Source: Shinella sp. H4-D48 (GTDB taxonomy: Bacteria; Pseudomonadota; Alphaproteobacteria; Rhizobiales; Rhizobiaceae). From it: a DNA stretch of 64,000 bases. Shown one piece after another: positions 49,561 through 57,555 of the stretch. The stretch is taken from the NCBI RefSeq assembly GCF_022637395.1, contig NZ_CP093337.1:186001-250000 (forward strand). The letters run 5' to 3'. A program made the translations under genes and the position numbers. The notes beneath the pieces are model-generated. The model was given only the letters and a program-made list of their open reading frames with translations, made no database searches and had not been told where the DNA came from. The first letter of the stretch is position 1. Every line of letters begins with the position of its first letter.

Positions 49561-50754
49561 TCAGTGCCGCTCGCGCACATCCGCATGGACCGCGTGGTGC
49601 GAGAGCAGAAGAACGACGATGAAAAGCACCGGCAGCAGCGCGAAGATGATGGCAAAGCCCGTATGCTCGGCGATAAAGCCGATGACGGAAGGTGCGAAGA
49701 GCGAGCCGGAATAGCCCATGACGGTCGCAACCGACAGCGCCACGCCCTGCGCGTAGCCCGGCAGGTTGCCGGCGGCGGAAAAGGCGATGGGCACCATGTT
49801 GGAAATGCCCACGCCGCACAGCGCAAAGCCCAGCACCGCCACATAGCCGTGCGGCGCGGTGCCCGCGATGATCATGCCGGCCATTGCGATGACCGTGCAA
49901 TAGCGCAACGTCTTCACCGCGCCGAAGCGGTCGCGCACATGGTCGCCGGCAAAGCGCATCGCCGCCATGGTCAGAGAGAAGGTGCCGAAGGCGAAGCCGG
50001 AGAGTGCCAGCGGCGCGCCGAGCTCGTTGCGCATGTAGAGCGCGCTCCAGTCGAGGATCGCGCCTTCCGGCACCATGCAGAACAATGCCATCAGGCCGAT
50101 CAGCCAGGGCAGCGGCGTGACGGGAAGGCCCACCTTCTTGCGCTCCTCGGTCCGGTGCGGCGCGTCGCGCAGCACGAAAGGCCAGATGAAGGCGAGCGCG
50201 ACGGCGGCGAAAACGGTGAGCAGGGCCGCGTGGCCTATGACGCCGATGGTCTCGATGAGATAGCCGCCGGTCGTGGCGCCGATGAAAGCGCCGAGGCTCC
50301 AGAAGGCGTGGCAGGAAGACATGATCGCGCGGCGCATGGATTTCTCCACCTCCACGGCATTGCCGTTCATGGCCACGTCCATCGTGCCGAGCAGGCCCCC
50401 GAACAGCGAGATCGCGGCGACGCCGAGCGCGATGTTCGGCGCCAGCGACAGCAGGAGAAGCGTCGGCAGAAACAACAGCGCCGCGCCCTTCACCGTGCGC
50501 GCCGAGCCGAAATGGGCGATCAGCACGCCGGCAATCGGCATGAGGATCAGCGAGCCGATGCCGAAGCACATGATCATCAGGCCGAGCTGCATTTCGGAAA
50601 TGTCGAGCCGGCCGGCGAATTCGGGGATCTTCGGCGCCCAGGCACCCGCATAGAGCCCGTTCAGCAGGAAGAGGCCGGAAATGGCGCGCCGGGTTGGCGG
50701 GAAATAGCTGCCGAAGAAGGATCTGGCGGCAAGGGCTTGGTCGGGCGTCGTCAT
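49561..50754 (-). CDS. MFS transporter (YbjJ-like)
   Basis: 397 residues, 12 membrane segments. It starts with SGLFLLNGLYAGAWAPKIPE and has IPEFAGRLDISEMQLGLM, typical of the YbjJ/fucose-permease-like MFS group, with GLLGTMDVAMNGNAVEVE in TM4-5. Substrate unknown; sugars or drugs are both possible. It lies 30 bp downstream of a DeoR regulator on the same strand, so the two probably form an operon that the regulator controls. Confidence 0.85.
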   Translation of the reverse strand: MTTPDQALAARSFFGSYFPPTRRAISGLFLLNGLYAGAWAPKIPEFAGRLDISEMQLGLMIMCFGIGSLILMPIAGVLIAHFGSARTVKGAALLFLPTLLLLSLAPNIALGVAAISLFGGLLGTMDVAMNGNAVEVEKSMRRAIMSSCHAFWSLGAFIGATTGGYLIETIGVIGHAALLTVFAAVALAFIWPFVLRDAPHRTEERKKVGLPVTPLPWLIGLMALFCMVPEGAILDWSALYMRNELGAPLALSGFAFGTFSLTMAAMRFAGDHVRDRFGAVKTLRYCTVIAMAGMIIAGTAPHGYVAVLGFALCGVGISNMVPIAFSAAGNLPGYAQGVALSVATVMGYSGSLFAPSVIGFIAEHTGFAIIFALLPVLFIVVLLLSHHAVHADVRERH

Positions 50755-50784
50755 GGAAGGTCCATCATTGTGGAAAGTGCGTGC

Positions 50785-51558
50785 CTAGACGGCGCGCAGG
50801 ATATCGATGCCGGCAGCGGCCAGCGCCGCCGCCTGCGTTGCGTCCGCATCCGCTTCGATGATCGCGCGCGAAACGCGCGACAGCGGCAGCACCGAATAGG
50901 GCGCGGCAATGGAAAGCTTGTCGTTGGTCACCGAGATCAGCACGCTCCTGCTGCGCTGGGCGACGAAGCGCTTGAATTCAGCGTCCTCGAAGGAATAGCA
51001 GGTCACGCCGGCGTCCTGGTCGATGCCGCATACGCCGAGCACGAGGATATCCAGCCTCAGCGCCTCTGCATCACGGATCGCGCTGGTGCCGATCACGCCG
51101 CCGACGCGCGCATCGACCATGCCGCCGAGCTGGATCGTGGCGATGTCGCGCTCCAGCAAAGCGGCGGCGATGGCCGGCGCATTGGTCGCGACCGTCAGGT
51201 CTGCACCCGTCGGCAAGGCGCGCGCGAGCGCGTGATTGGTGCTGCCCGCATCAAGGAAGACGGTCGCGCCCGCGGGCAGCAGCCCCGCCGCCGTGCGCGC
51301 CAGCGCGGCCTTGCTCTCACCGGCAATGCCGATCCGCTCGTTCATCGATGTCGTCGACGGGGAGAGGCGTAGCGCCCCGCCATAGACGCGGCGGCACAGC
51401 CCGGCGGATGCCATCTCGCGCAAGTCCCGCCGGATCGTGTCTTCGGACACGCCAAGTTCCTGAGCCAGATCCGCCGCGATCACCCGCCCCGACAGATCGA
51501 GCCGTGTCCGGATCAGCGCCTGTCGCTCGCCCAGCAATAGGTCTTGTATCGACATCAT
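50785..51558 (-). CDS. DeoR-family transcriptional regulator
   Basis: 257 residues from ATGATG at 51553-51558. An N-terminal helix-turn-helix (LAQELGVSEDTIRRDLREMA, about residues 29-48) is followed by CRRVYGGALRLSP and a sugar-isomerase-like sensor with FLDAGSTNHALARAL (near 97-111). DeoR proteins bind phosphorylated sugars and repress catabolic or transport genes. The downstream MFS gene is the likely target. It contains a cysteine-rich stretch LGVCGIDQDAGVTCYS as in the AgaR-like group. Confidence 0.88.
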   Translation of the reverse strand: MMSIQDLLLGERQALIRTRLDLSGRVIAADLAQELGVSEDTIRRDLREMASAGLCRRVYGGALRLSPSTTSMNERIGIAGESKAALARTAAGLLPAGATVFLDAGSTNHALARALPTGADLTVATNAPAIAAALLERDIATIQLGGMVDARVGGVIGTSAIRDAEALRLDILVLGVCGIDQDAGVTCYSFEDAEFKRFVAQRSRSVLISVTNDKLSIAAPYSVLPLSRVSRAIIEADADATQAAALAAAGIDILRAV

Positions 51559-51653
51559 CTTTACCAATCATGCATAATCGCGTGAGAATATGCATGATTC
51601 GGCAAAGCCGTCAATGGTTGCAGCGATCTGGTTCCGGTCCGGTTGCCATGCGG

Positions 51654-51687
51654 ACAAACAAAAACCCCGCCGTTTCCAGCGGGGTTT
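51654..51687 (-). terminator. Terminator of the yccA-like gene
   Basis: On the minus strand AAACCCCGC and GCGGGGTTT form a 9-bp stem with an 8-base loop, continuing into TTTTTGTTTG. It lies 28 bp after the YccA-like stop. Confidence 0.88.
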
Positions 51688-51714
51688 CCATGACCAGCCC
51701 TTCGGCTGCCGTGC

Positions 51715-52458
51715 TTAATCGCGGTTACCGAGGAAGCGCAGCAGGAAGAGGAAGAGGTTGATGAAGTCGAGGTAGAGCGTCAGCGCACCCATGATGGCCT
51801 TGCGGCCGGCCACGGCGACGTCGTCGGCTTCGAAGTACATTTCCTTGATCTTCTGCGTGTCCCAGGCGGTCAGGCCGGCGAAGACAAGAACGCCGATCGC
51901 GGAGATGGCGAAGTCGAGAGCCGAAGACTGCAGGAACAGGTTGACGAGCGAGGCGATGATCAGGCCGAACAGGCCCATGATCAGGAACGAGCCCATCGCG
52001 GAGAGATCACGCTTCGTCGTGTAGCCGAACAGCGACAGGGCGCCGAAGGCGGCGGCCGAGACGAAGAAGGTCTGCGCGATGCTGGCGCCCGTGTAGACCA
52101 GGAAGATCGACGAGAGCGACAGGCCCATCAGGCCCGCATAGATCCAGAACGTCGTCTGCGCGGCAGCGACGCTCATCGAGTTAATGCGGAAGCTCAGGAA
52201 GAAGACGAGGGCGAGCGGGGCGAGCATCACGACCCACTTCAGCGGGCTCACATAGATGGCGTAGCCGAAGCTCGTGAGCTGGCCGCCGGCAAAGGCAGCC
52301 TGCGAAGCGAAGTAGGCGACGACACCCGTGATGGCGAGACCCAGTGCCATCAGGTTGTAGACCCGAAGCATGTAGGCGCGCAGGCCCTCGTCGATGACGG
52401 CGCCGGCCTGAGCGCCGGAATTCACCGTTCGAGTCTGGTAGTTACGGAGATCAGCCAT
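51715..52458 (-). CDS. YccA/Bax inhibitor-1 family membrane protein
   Basis: 247 residues from ATG 52456-52458, with GAGGAAAAC just upstream. It starts MADLRNYQTRTVNSGAQAGA and has seven membrane segments (RVYNLMALGLAITGVVAYFA first). Typical BI-1 stretches are LMGLSLSSIFLVYTGASI and TAWDTQKIKEMYFE near the C terminus with a conserved aspartate. E. coli YccA modulates FtsH proteolysis; BI-1 proteins conduct calcium. The local role is unknown. It has its own terminator. Confidence 0.93.
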   Translation of the reverse strand: MADLRNYQTRTVNSGAQAGAVIDEGLRAYMLRVYNLMALGLAITGVVAYFASQAAFAGGQLTSFGYAIYVSPLKWVVMLAPLALVFFLSFRINSMSVAAAQTTFWIYAGLMGLSLSSIFLVYTGASIAQTFFVSAAAFGALSLFGYTTKRDLSAMGSFLIMGLFGLIIASLVNLFLQSSALDFAISAIGVLVFAGLTAWDTQKIKEMYFEADDVAVAGRKAIMGALTLYLDFINLFLFLLRFLGNRD

Positions 52459-52649
52459 GTTTTCCTCTATGTTCAAGCCCCATGGTCTATACGGTGTCGG
52501 GCGCCTGGTTATTCGCTTCGACGGTTCGAAGCGCTTCTTGCGGGTCCGGGCAGCCGCTGCGGGGCTCCAGCTTGCCTGATGTAAATATGCGCATCAATTG
52601 CGTTGTGCACAAGACCTGCGACATCAGGGAGAGCCGCAGGGATGCCGAT

Positions 52650-55202
52650 TTAGAGCTCCCGCAACACCGGTGCTGCCTTCTGTCCCAGAATGCGCCACGT
52701 TCCCGCAAGGCCGATGCCGACCGTCATGATCAGAGCCGTCACCACCGTCATGACGGCCACGTCGGGCAGGAAGCTCGACGGTAGCTTCATGATGCGGGCC
52801 ACCACGAACCAGGCCGATACCCCGCCCGCAAAGAGTGCAAACAGCGCCGTCGCCAGTCCCAGCATCAGATATTCGTAGCTGAAGGCACGGATCAGCGTGG
52901 CGCGGGTGGCGCCCAGCGTCTTCAGCACGACGGCATCGTGCACGCGTGCCCGGTTGCCGGCGGCCAGTGCGCCGGCCAGCACAAGGATGGAGGCGATCAG
53001 CGCCACGGCGGCGGCGGCACGGATGGCGGTCGCCAGCTGGCCCACCAGCTCGTTCACCACGTCGAGCGCATCCTTGACGCGCACGCTGGTCACGGTCGGA
53101 TAGGCGTTAGTGATCGCCTTCAAGGTGGCGGCTTCCTGCGCGGCGGTCGCGCCCGGATCGATCACGGTGGCGAGCCAGGCATGCGGCGCGCCGGCGAAGG
53201 TGTTGGGCGAGAAGACCATCACGAAGTTGATCGACAGCGATTCCCACTCGACATTGCGGAAGTTGGCGATGCGCGCGGTGATGTTGCGGCCGAGCACATT
53301 GACCGTCACCGTGTCGCCGAGTTTCAGGCCGAGTTCGCGGCCCTCGTCGGTCGAGAAGGAGACGAGCGGTTCGCCCGTATAGTCCTCGGGCCACCATTCG
53401 CCCGCGCTCAGCGTCGAATTCTCCGGCACGTTCTTCGCATAGGTGATGCCGCGGTCGCCGCGCAGCACCCACTGGCCCTCCGGCGGCACGTCGACCTTGG
53501 CGACATCCACGCCGTTCAGCTCCATCACGCGACCGCGCAGCATCGGCACTTCGATGATCTTGCCTTCGGGCATGTTGGAGGAAAGCACGCTGCGGAAGCC
53601 GTCGAGCTCGCCGCCCTGGATGTCGACGAAGAAGAAATTCGGCGCGCGGTCCGGCAGGCTGCCGGTCAGTTCACGGCGCAGGTTGCCGTCGATCAGCGTC
53701 AGCGTCACCAGCAGCGCCAGCCCAAGGCCGAGCGACAGCACGACGGACGATGTAAGGGCGCCCGGCCGGTGGATGTTGCCGATGGCAAGCCGAAGCGACG
53801 GCGAATTCACGCGCGGGCTGCGCCTGGCGATCGCCGTGATCAGCATGGCGACGGCGCGCAGCACCACGAAGGCGAAGGCGATGGCGCCGAGGAACACCGA
53901 AGCGATGTAGCGGTCATAGGCGGTGAAGATCGCCAGCCCCGCCAGCGCCGCGAGGAATGCGGCCGCGCCCAGCACATAGGGCCAGCTCGGCAGGCGTGAC
54001 GATTGAAAGCCCTGCTCGCGGAACAGCGCGGTTGCCGGCACCTCGCGGGCATGGCCGAGCGGCATGATGGCGAAGGCGAGCGCCGTCAGAAGGCCGAAGA
54101 CGGCGGCCAGCAGCAGGGCGGACGGATAGAGCTGCGCCTCCGCCGGCACCGGCAGTACGCCTTCGAGGAACTGCATGGCAATGAGCGGCATCAGCGCGCC
54201 CGCGACGAGGCCGATGAGAATGCCGACGGCGGCAATCAGCGCGATCTGCGTGAGATAGACGAGCGCCACCAGCGAGGCCGGCGCGCCCAGGCACTTGAAG
54301 GTGGCGATGACCGAGCGCTTGGAATCGAGATAGGCCCGCACCGCATTCGCCACGCCCACGCCGCCGACGATCAGCGCCGTGAGGCCGACCAGCGTCAGGA
54401 ACTGCGAGAAGCGGGTGATATTGGCGGTGAGCGAGGGGGCCGCGCTGTCGGCGGTGCGGATCGACCATCCTGCGGTCGGGAACGCCTTTGCCGAATCGTC
54501 CCGGATCGTTGCGATGGAGGCGTCGGGATTGGTCAGGCGGATGCGGTAGGCGTTTTCGACAAGGCTGCCGGTCTGGATCAGCCCGCTGGCCTGCAAGGCC
54601 TCTTGCGAAAGCATCAGGCGCGGGGCCAGCCCGAAGCCTTCGGAAACGGCATCGGGCTCGCGCGCCATGGTGGCCGTCACCTTGATCTTGGCATTGCCGA
54701 GCAGGATCTCGTCGCCCACGGCGATGTTGAGCCGGTCGAGCAGTAGCGGCGCGACGATGGCGCCCCAGGCGTCGCCCTTGCGTCCGAGCAGCTCCGAGGA
54801 AGGCTGCTGCGGCACGGTTTCCAGCGTGCCGTAGAGCGGATAGGCGCCGTCGACGCCGCGCGCCTCCACCAGCGTCTGGTCGGACCCGTCGGGCATGCGC
54901 GCCATGGAGCGCAGTCCGGTCGACAACGAGACGTCGCCGAGGCCCTGGAAATAGGCCATTTCCTCCGGCGTCGCCATGCGGTTGCGCAGCTCGAAGCGCA
55001 CGTCGCCGGCCAGCAGCGTCTGGCCCTGCGAGGCGATCGCCTGCGTGATGGCGCTGGAGACGGAATTGACGCCGGCAATCGCCGCCGTGCCGAGCGCGAT
55101 ACAGGCGAGGAAGATGTAGAAGCCCTTCAGGCCGCCGCGCATCTCGCGCAGCGCCAGGCGAAGGGCAAGCGGAAACTGTTTGAGGACCGTGCCGATCCTC
55201 AT
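52650..55202 (-). CDS. ybbP: FtsX-like ABC permease (YbbP family)
   Basis: 850 residues from ATG 55200-55202, overlapping the ATPase gene stop by 4 bp. An N-terminal span (FYIFLACIALGTAAIAGVN), a large periplasmic MacB-PCD-like domain, then paired FtsX blocks with about ten spans in total; FKCLGAPASLVALVYLTQIA and LKTLGATRATLIRAFSYEYL are the two coupling segments. This layout is YbbP. With YbbA it forms an ABC complex of the LolCDE/MacB superfamily, likely acting on lipid or envelope substrates. Confidence 0.92.
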   Translation of the reverse strand: MRIGTVLKQFPLALRLALREMRGGLKGFYIFLACIALGTAAIAGVNSVSSAITQAIASQGQTLLAGDVRFELRNRMATPEEMAYFQGLGDVSLSTGLRSMARMPDGSDQTLVEARGVDGAYPLYGTLETVPQQPSSELLGRKGDAWGAIVAPLLLDRLNIAVGDEILLGNAKIKVTATMAREPDAVSEGFGLAPRLMLSQEALQASGLIQTGSLVENAYRIRLTNPDASIATIRDDSAKAFPTAGWSIRTADSAAPSLTANITRFSQFLTLVGLTALIVGGVGVANAVRAYLDSKRSVIATFKCLGAPASLVALVYLTQIALIAAVGILIGLVAGALMPLIAMQFLEGVLPVPAEAQLYPSALLLAAVFGLLTALAFAIMPLGHAREVPATALFREQGFQSSRLPSWPYVLGAAAFLAALAGLAIFTAYDRYIASVFLGAIAFAFVVLRAVAMLITAIARRSPRVNSPSLRLAIGNIHRPGALTSSVVLSLGLGLALLVTLTLIDGNLRRELTGSLPDRAPNFFFVDIQGGELDGFRSVLSSNMPEGKIIEVPMLRGRVMELNGVDVAKVDVPPEGQWVLRGDRGITYAKNVPENSTLSAGEWWPEDYTGEPLVSFSTDEGRELGLKLGDTVTVNVLGRNITARIANFRNVEWESLSINFVMVFSPNTFAGAPHAWLATVIDPGATAAQEAATLKAITNAYPTVTSVRVKDALDVVNELVGQLATAIRAAAAVALIASILVLAGALAAGNRARVHDAVVLKTLGATRATLIRAFSYEYLMLGLATALFALFAGGVSAWFVVARIMKLPSSFLPDVAVMTVVTALIMTVGIGLAGTWRILGQKAAPVLREL

Positions 55203-55912
55203 GCCGGCACCGCCTCGGAAATGGTTGCCGCGGGTGCGGCACCTGAGACGATTTCGCCCGAGCGCATGGCGACTTGCCGGCTGCATCGAGCGGCAAGGGC
55301 GGGATCGTGCGTCACCAGCACCAGCGTCATGGCGCGCTCGGCCTGCTTCGCAAACAAGAGGTCGGCGATCTGCCGGCCGGTCTCGGTGTCGAGGTTGCCG
55401 GTCGGTTCGTCGGCAATCAGCAGCTTCGGCGAGGGCGCGAGCGCCCGGGCGATCGCCACGCGCTGCTGTTCACCGCCCGAAAGCTGGCCGGGATAGTGCG
55501 ACAGGCGCTCGCCCAGCCCGACGGCCGTCAGTTCGCGCCGGGCGATGTCGAAGGCACCGGGCGTATTGGCCAGTTCCAGCGGCACCGCGACATTTTCGAG
55601 CGCCGTCATGTTGGGAATGAGATGGAAGGACTGGAAGACGATGCCGATGTTACGGCCGCGGAAATCGGCCACCTGGTCTTCGTTCATGCCGTGCAGCCCG
55701 GCGCCGTCGATGTGGATTTCGCCGCTGTCGAGCCGCTCCAGGCCGGCCAGAACCATCAGCAGCGTCGACTTGCCGGAACCCGAGGGGCCGACGATGCCGA
55801 CCGATTCGCCCGCATCGATCGAAAGGTCGATTCCCTTGAGCACATGAACCGAGGCGGCCGCCTGGCCCAGGGTGAGATCGGCTTTTTTGAGATCGATGAT
55901 GCTTTTGGCCAA
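55199..55912 (-). CDS. ybbA: ABC transporter ATPase (YbbA/LolD-like)
   Basis: 237 residues. Walker A GPSGSGKSTLLMVLAGLE (near 42-59), Q-loop VFQSFHLIPNMTALEN, signature QLSGGEQQRVAIARAL, Walker B LLIADEPTGNLD and H-loop VTHD. It drives the adjacent FtsX-like permease and overlaps it by four bases. It is divergent from tesA, 59 bp away, the same neighbourhood as tesA-ybbA-ybbP in E. coli. Confidence 0.93.
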   Translation of the reverse strand: MAKSIIDLKKADLTLGQAAASVHVLKGIDLSIDAGESVGIVGPSGSGKSTLLMVLAGLERLDSGEIHIDGAGLHGMNEDQVADFRGRNIGIVFQSFHLIPNMTALENVAVPLELANTPGAFDIARRELTAVGLGERLSHYPGQLSGGEQQRVAIARALAPSPKLLIADEPTGNLDTETGRQIADLLFAKQAERAMTLVLVTHDPALAARCSRQVAMRSGEIVSGAAPAATISEAVPA

Positions 55913-55971
55913 GGAATTCTGCCCTATATGATTGTGAAGAACCGCAATGCCAGCAATCTAGGAACCTCGCC

Positions 55972-56616
55972 ATGGCGTTTAAAGCGAAGCTCGGTTTTTT
56001 AACCGCCCTTGCGATCACAGCTTTGTTATCCGTCGGTGCTGCGCGCGCCGAGCCCGTCAAGCTCGTCGGCTTCGGCGACAGTCTGATGGCCGGCTACCAG
56101 CTTCCGGCGGGCGATGCCTTCCCGGTCAAGCTGGAAGCCGCCCTGCGCGCCAAGGGGCATGAGGTGGAGATCGCCAATGCCGGCGTTTCCGGCGATACGA
56201 CCTCGGGCGGCCTTGCCCGTCTCGACTGGTCGGTGCCGGATGGCACGCAGGGCGTGATCCTCGAACTCGGTGCCAACGATGCGCTGCGCGGCGTTGCGCC
56301 GGAAGAGACCGAAAAGAATCTCGACACGATGCTGACGCGGCTGAAGGAGCGCGGCATTTCCGTGCTGCTTGCCGGCATGCTCGCGCCGCCGAATATGGGC
56401 CCCGAATACGGCGAGCGCTTCAACGCCATCTACCAGAAGCTTGCCGACAAGCATGACGTGCCGCTCTATCCGTTCTTCCTCGAAGGCGTCGTCACCAAGG
56501 CCGATCTCCAGCTGGAGGACGGCATGCACCCCAATGCGCGCGGCGTGGATGCGATGGTGCAGGCGATGCTGCCGGCCGTTGAAGGTTTCCTGACTTCCAT
56601 CAAGGCCGGGGAGTAA
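55972..56616 (+). CDS. tesA: TesA-like GDSL lysophospholipase/thioesterase
   Basis: 214 residues. A signal peptide (AFKAKLGFLTALAITALLSV, cleavage near ARA|EPV at 26/27) leads to a periplasmic SGNH hydrolase: block I GFGDSLMAGY with catalytic serine 37, block II NAGVSGDTTSGG, block III LELGANDALRG and block V DGMHPNARG with the Asp-His pair. TesA hydrolyses acyl-CoA, acyl-ACP and lysophospholipid esters. Its pairing with ybbAP is conserved across proteobacteria. Confidence 0.93.
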   Translation: MAFKAKLGFLTALAITALLSVGAARAEPVKLVGFGDSLMAGYQLPAGDAFPVKLEAALRAKGHEVEIANAGVSGDTTSGGLARLDWSVPDGTQGVILELGANDALRGVAPEETEKNLDTMLTRLKERGISVLLAGMLAPPNMGPEYGERFNAIYQKLADKHDVPLYPFFLEGVVTKADLQLEDGMHPNARGVDAMVQAMLPAVEGFLTSIKAGE

Positions 56617-56698
56617 TTTTCGCGGGTGCGAAATTAGGGTTGCGCGAAACGGCTTTGCGTGATTCGCTGACGTTACATTCCAGTAGGGAGAAGTCACC

Positions 56699-57280
56699 AT
56701 GCCAAGACTTTTCGTCGCCCTCGAAGTGCCGCGCAATGCCGCGATGAGCCTCTCGCTTTTGAGAGGCGGCCTTCCCGGAGCCCGCTGGATCGATGTCGAG
56801 AACTTCCACATAACCCTTCGTTTCATCGGTGACATCGACGGTCGCACGGCCGACGAGGTGGTCGACCGGCTCGACCGCATCGAGCGGCCGGAATTCCAGC
56901 TTGCGCTGTCCGGCATCGGCTCCTTCGGGTCGAAGAAGCCGCATTCCGTCTTCGCCGGTGTCACGCCGGCGCCGGATATGTTTGCGCTCCAGGCGGAAAT
57001 CGAGCGCATCTGCCAGCGGCTCGGCCTGCCGGCCGATCCGCGCAAGTTCACGCCGCATGTCACGCTGGCGCGCCTGCGCAATGCCCGCACCGAGGATGTC
57101 GCGCGCTACCTCACCGGCCGCGGCAACTTCCACACTGCCCCCTTCATGGTGAACCGCTTCGTCCTGATGTCCTCCAAGGAATCCGTCGGCGGCGGGCCAT
57201 ACCTCACGGAAGAGGTCTTCCCGCTCTACGACACGGGAAGCGCCTGGGACGGTACGGATCTGTACGATCATCCGGTGTGA
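56699..57280 (+). CDS. thpR: RNA 2',3'-cyclic phosphodiesterase / 2'-5' RNA ligase (ThpR)
   Basis: 193 residues. The two HxT/S motifs of the 2H superfamily are present: FHITLRFIGD (near residue 37) and THVTLA-type PHVTLARLRN (near 121). LFVALEVP at the N terminus and VLMSSKESVGGGPYLTEEVF at the C terminus are typical of ThpR. It opens 2',3'-cyclic phosphates on RNA and can join 2'-5' ends in vitro. It stands 275 bp before an RNA helicase gene on the same strand. Confidence 0.93.
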   Translation: MPRLFVALEVPRNAAMSLSLLRGGLPGARWIDVENFHITLRFIGDIDGRTADEVVDRLDRIERPEFQLALSGIGSFGSKKPHSVFAGVTPAPDMFALQAEIERICQRLGLPADPRKFTPHVTLARLRNARTEDVARYLTGRGNFHTAPFMVNRFVLMSSKESVGGGPYLTEEVFPLYDTGSAWDGTDLYDHPV

Positions 57281-57555
57281 GAGGCATTTTCGGTTTCAGG
57301 AAACCGTGCATCGTCGTGGGTCCGATTCAGCATCTTGTGGCGGGATTGTGAGTCCGATCAAGGACTTGCGGTGAACAAACCCGGAATGCGGGCGAGTCAG
57401 CGATTCGTCTCCGTTTCGTTCCGCGGCTGTTCCACGAGCCGGCAAAAGACCGGAAAATCCGCCGCATTTCGCCTTGCCCCTTGCCATCGGCGGCTGTGAT
57501 GGGCATCTGTTGCCGGAAACTGAACCAGCCGGGGCATGTCTTGTCGCAAGCACCC

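Noticed and set aside
48343-51372. 1009-residue open frame on the plus strand across ispG, the MFS gene and deoR
   Set aside because: It spans three well-supported minus-strand genes and their gaps, and reads as His/Arg/Glu-rich noise.
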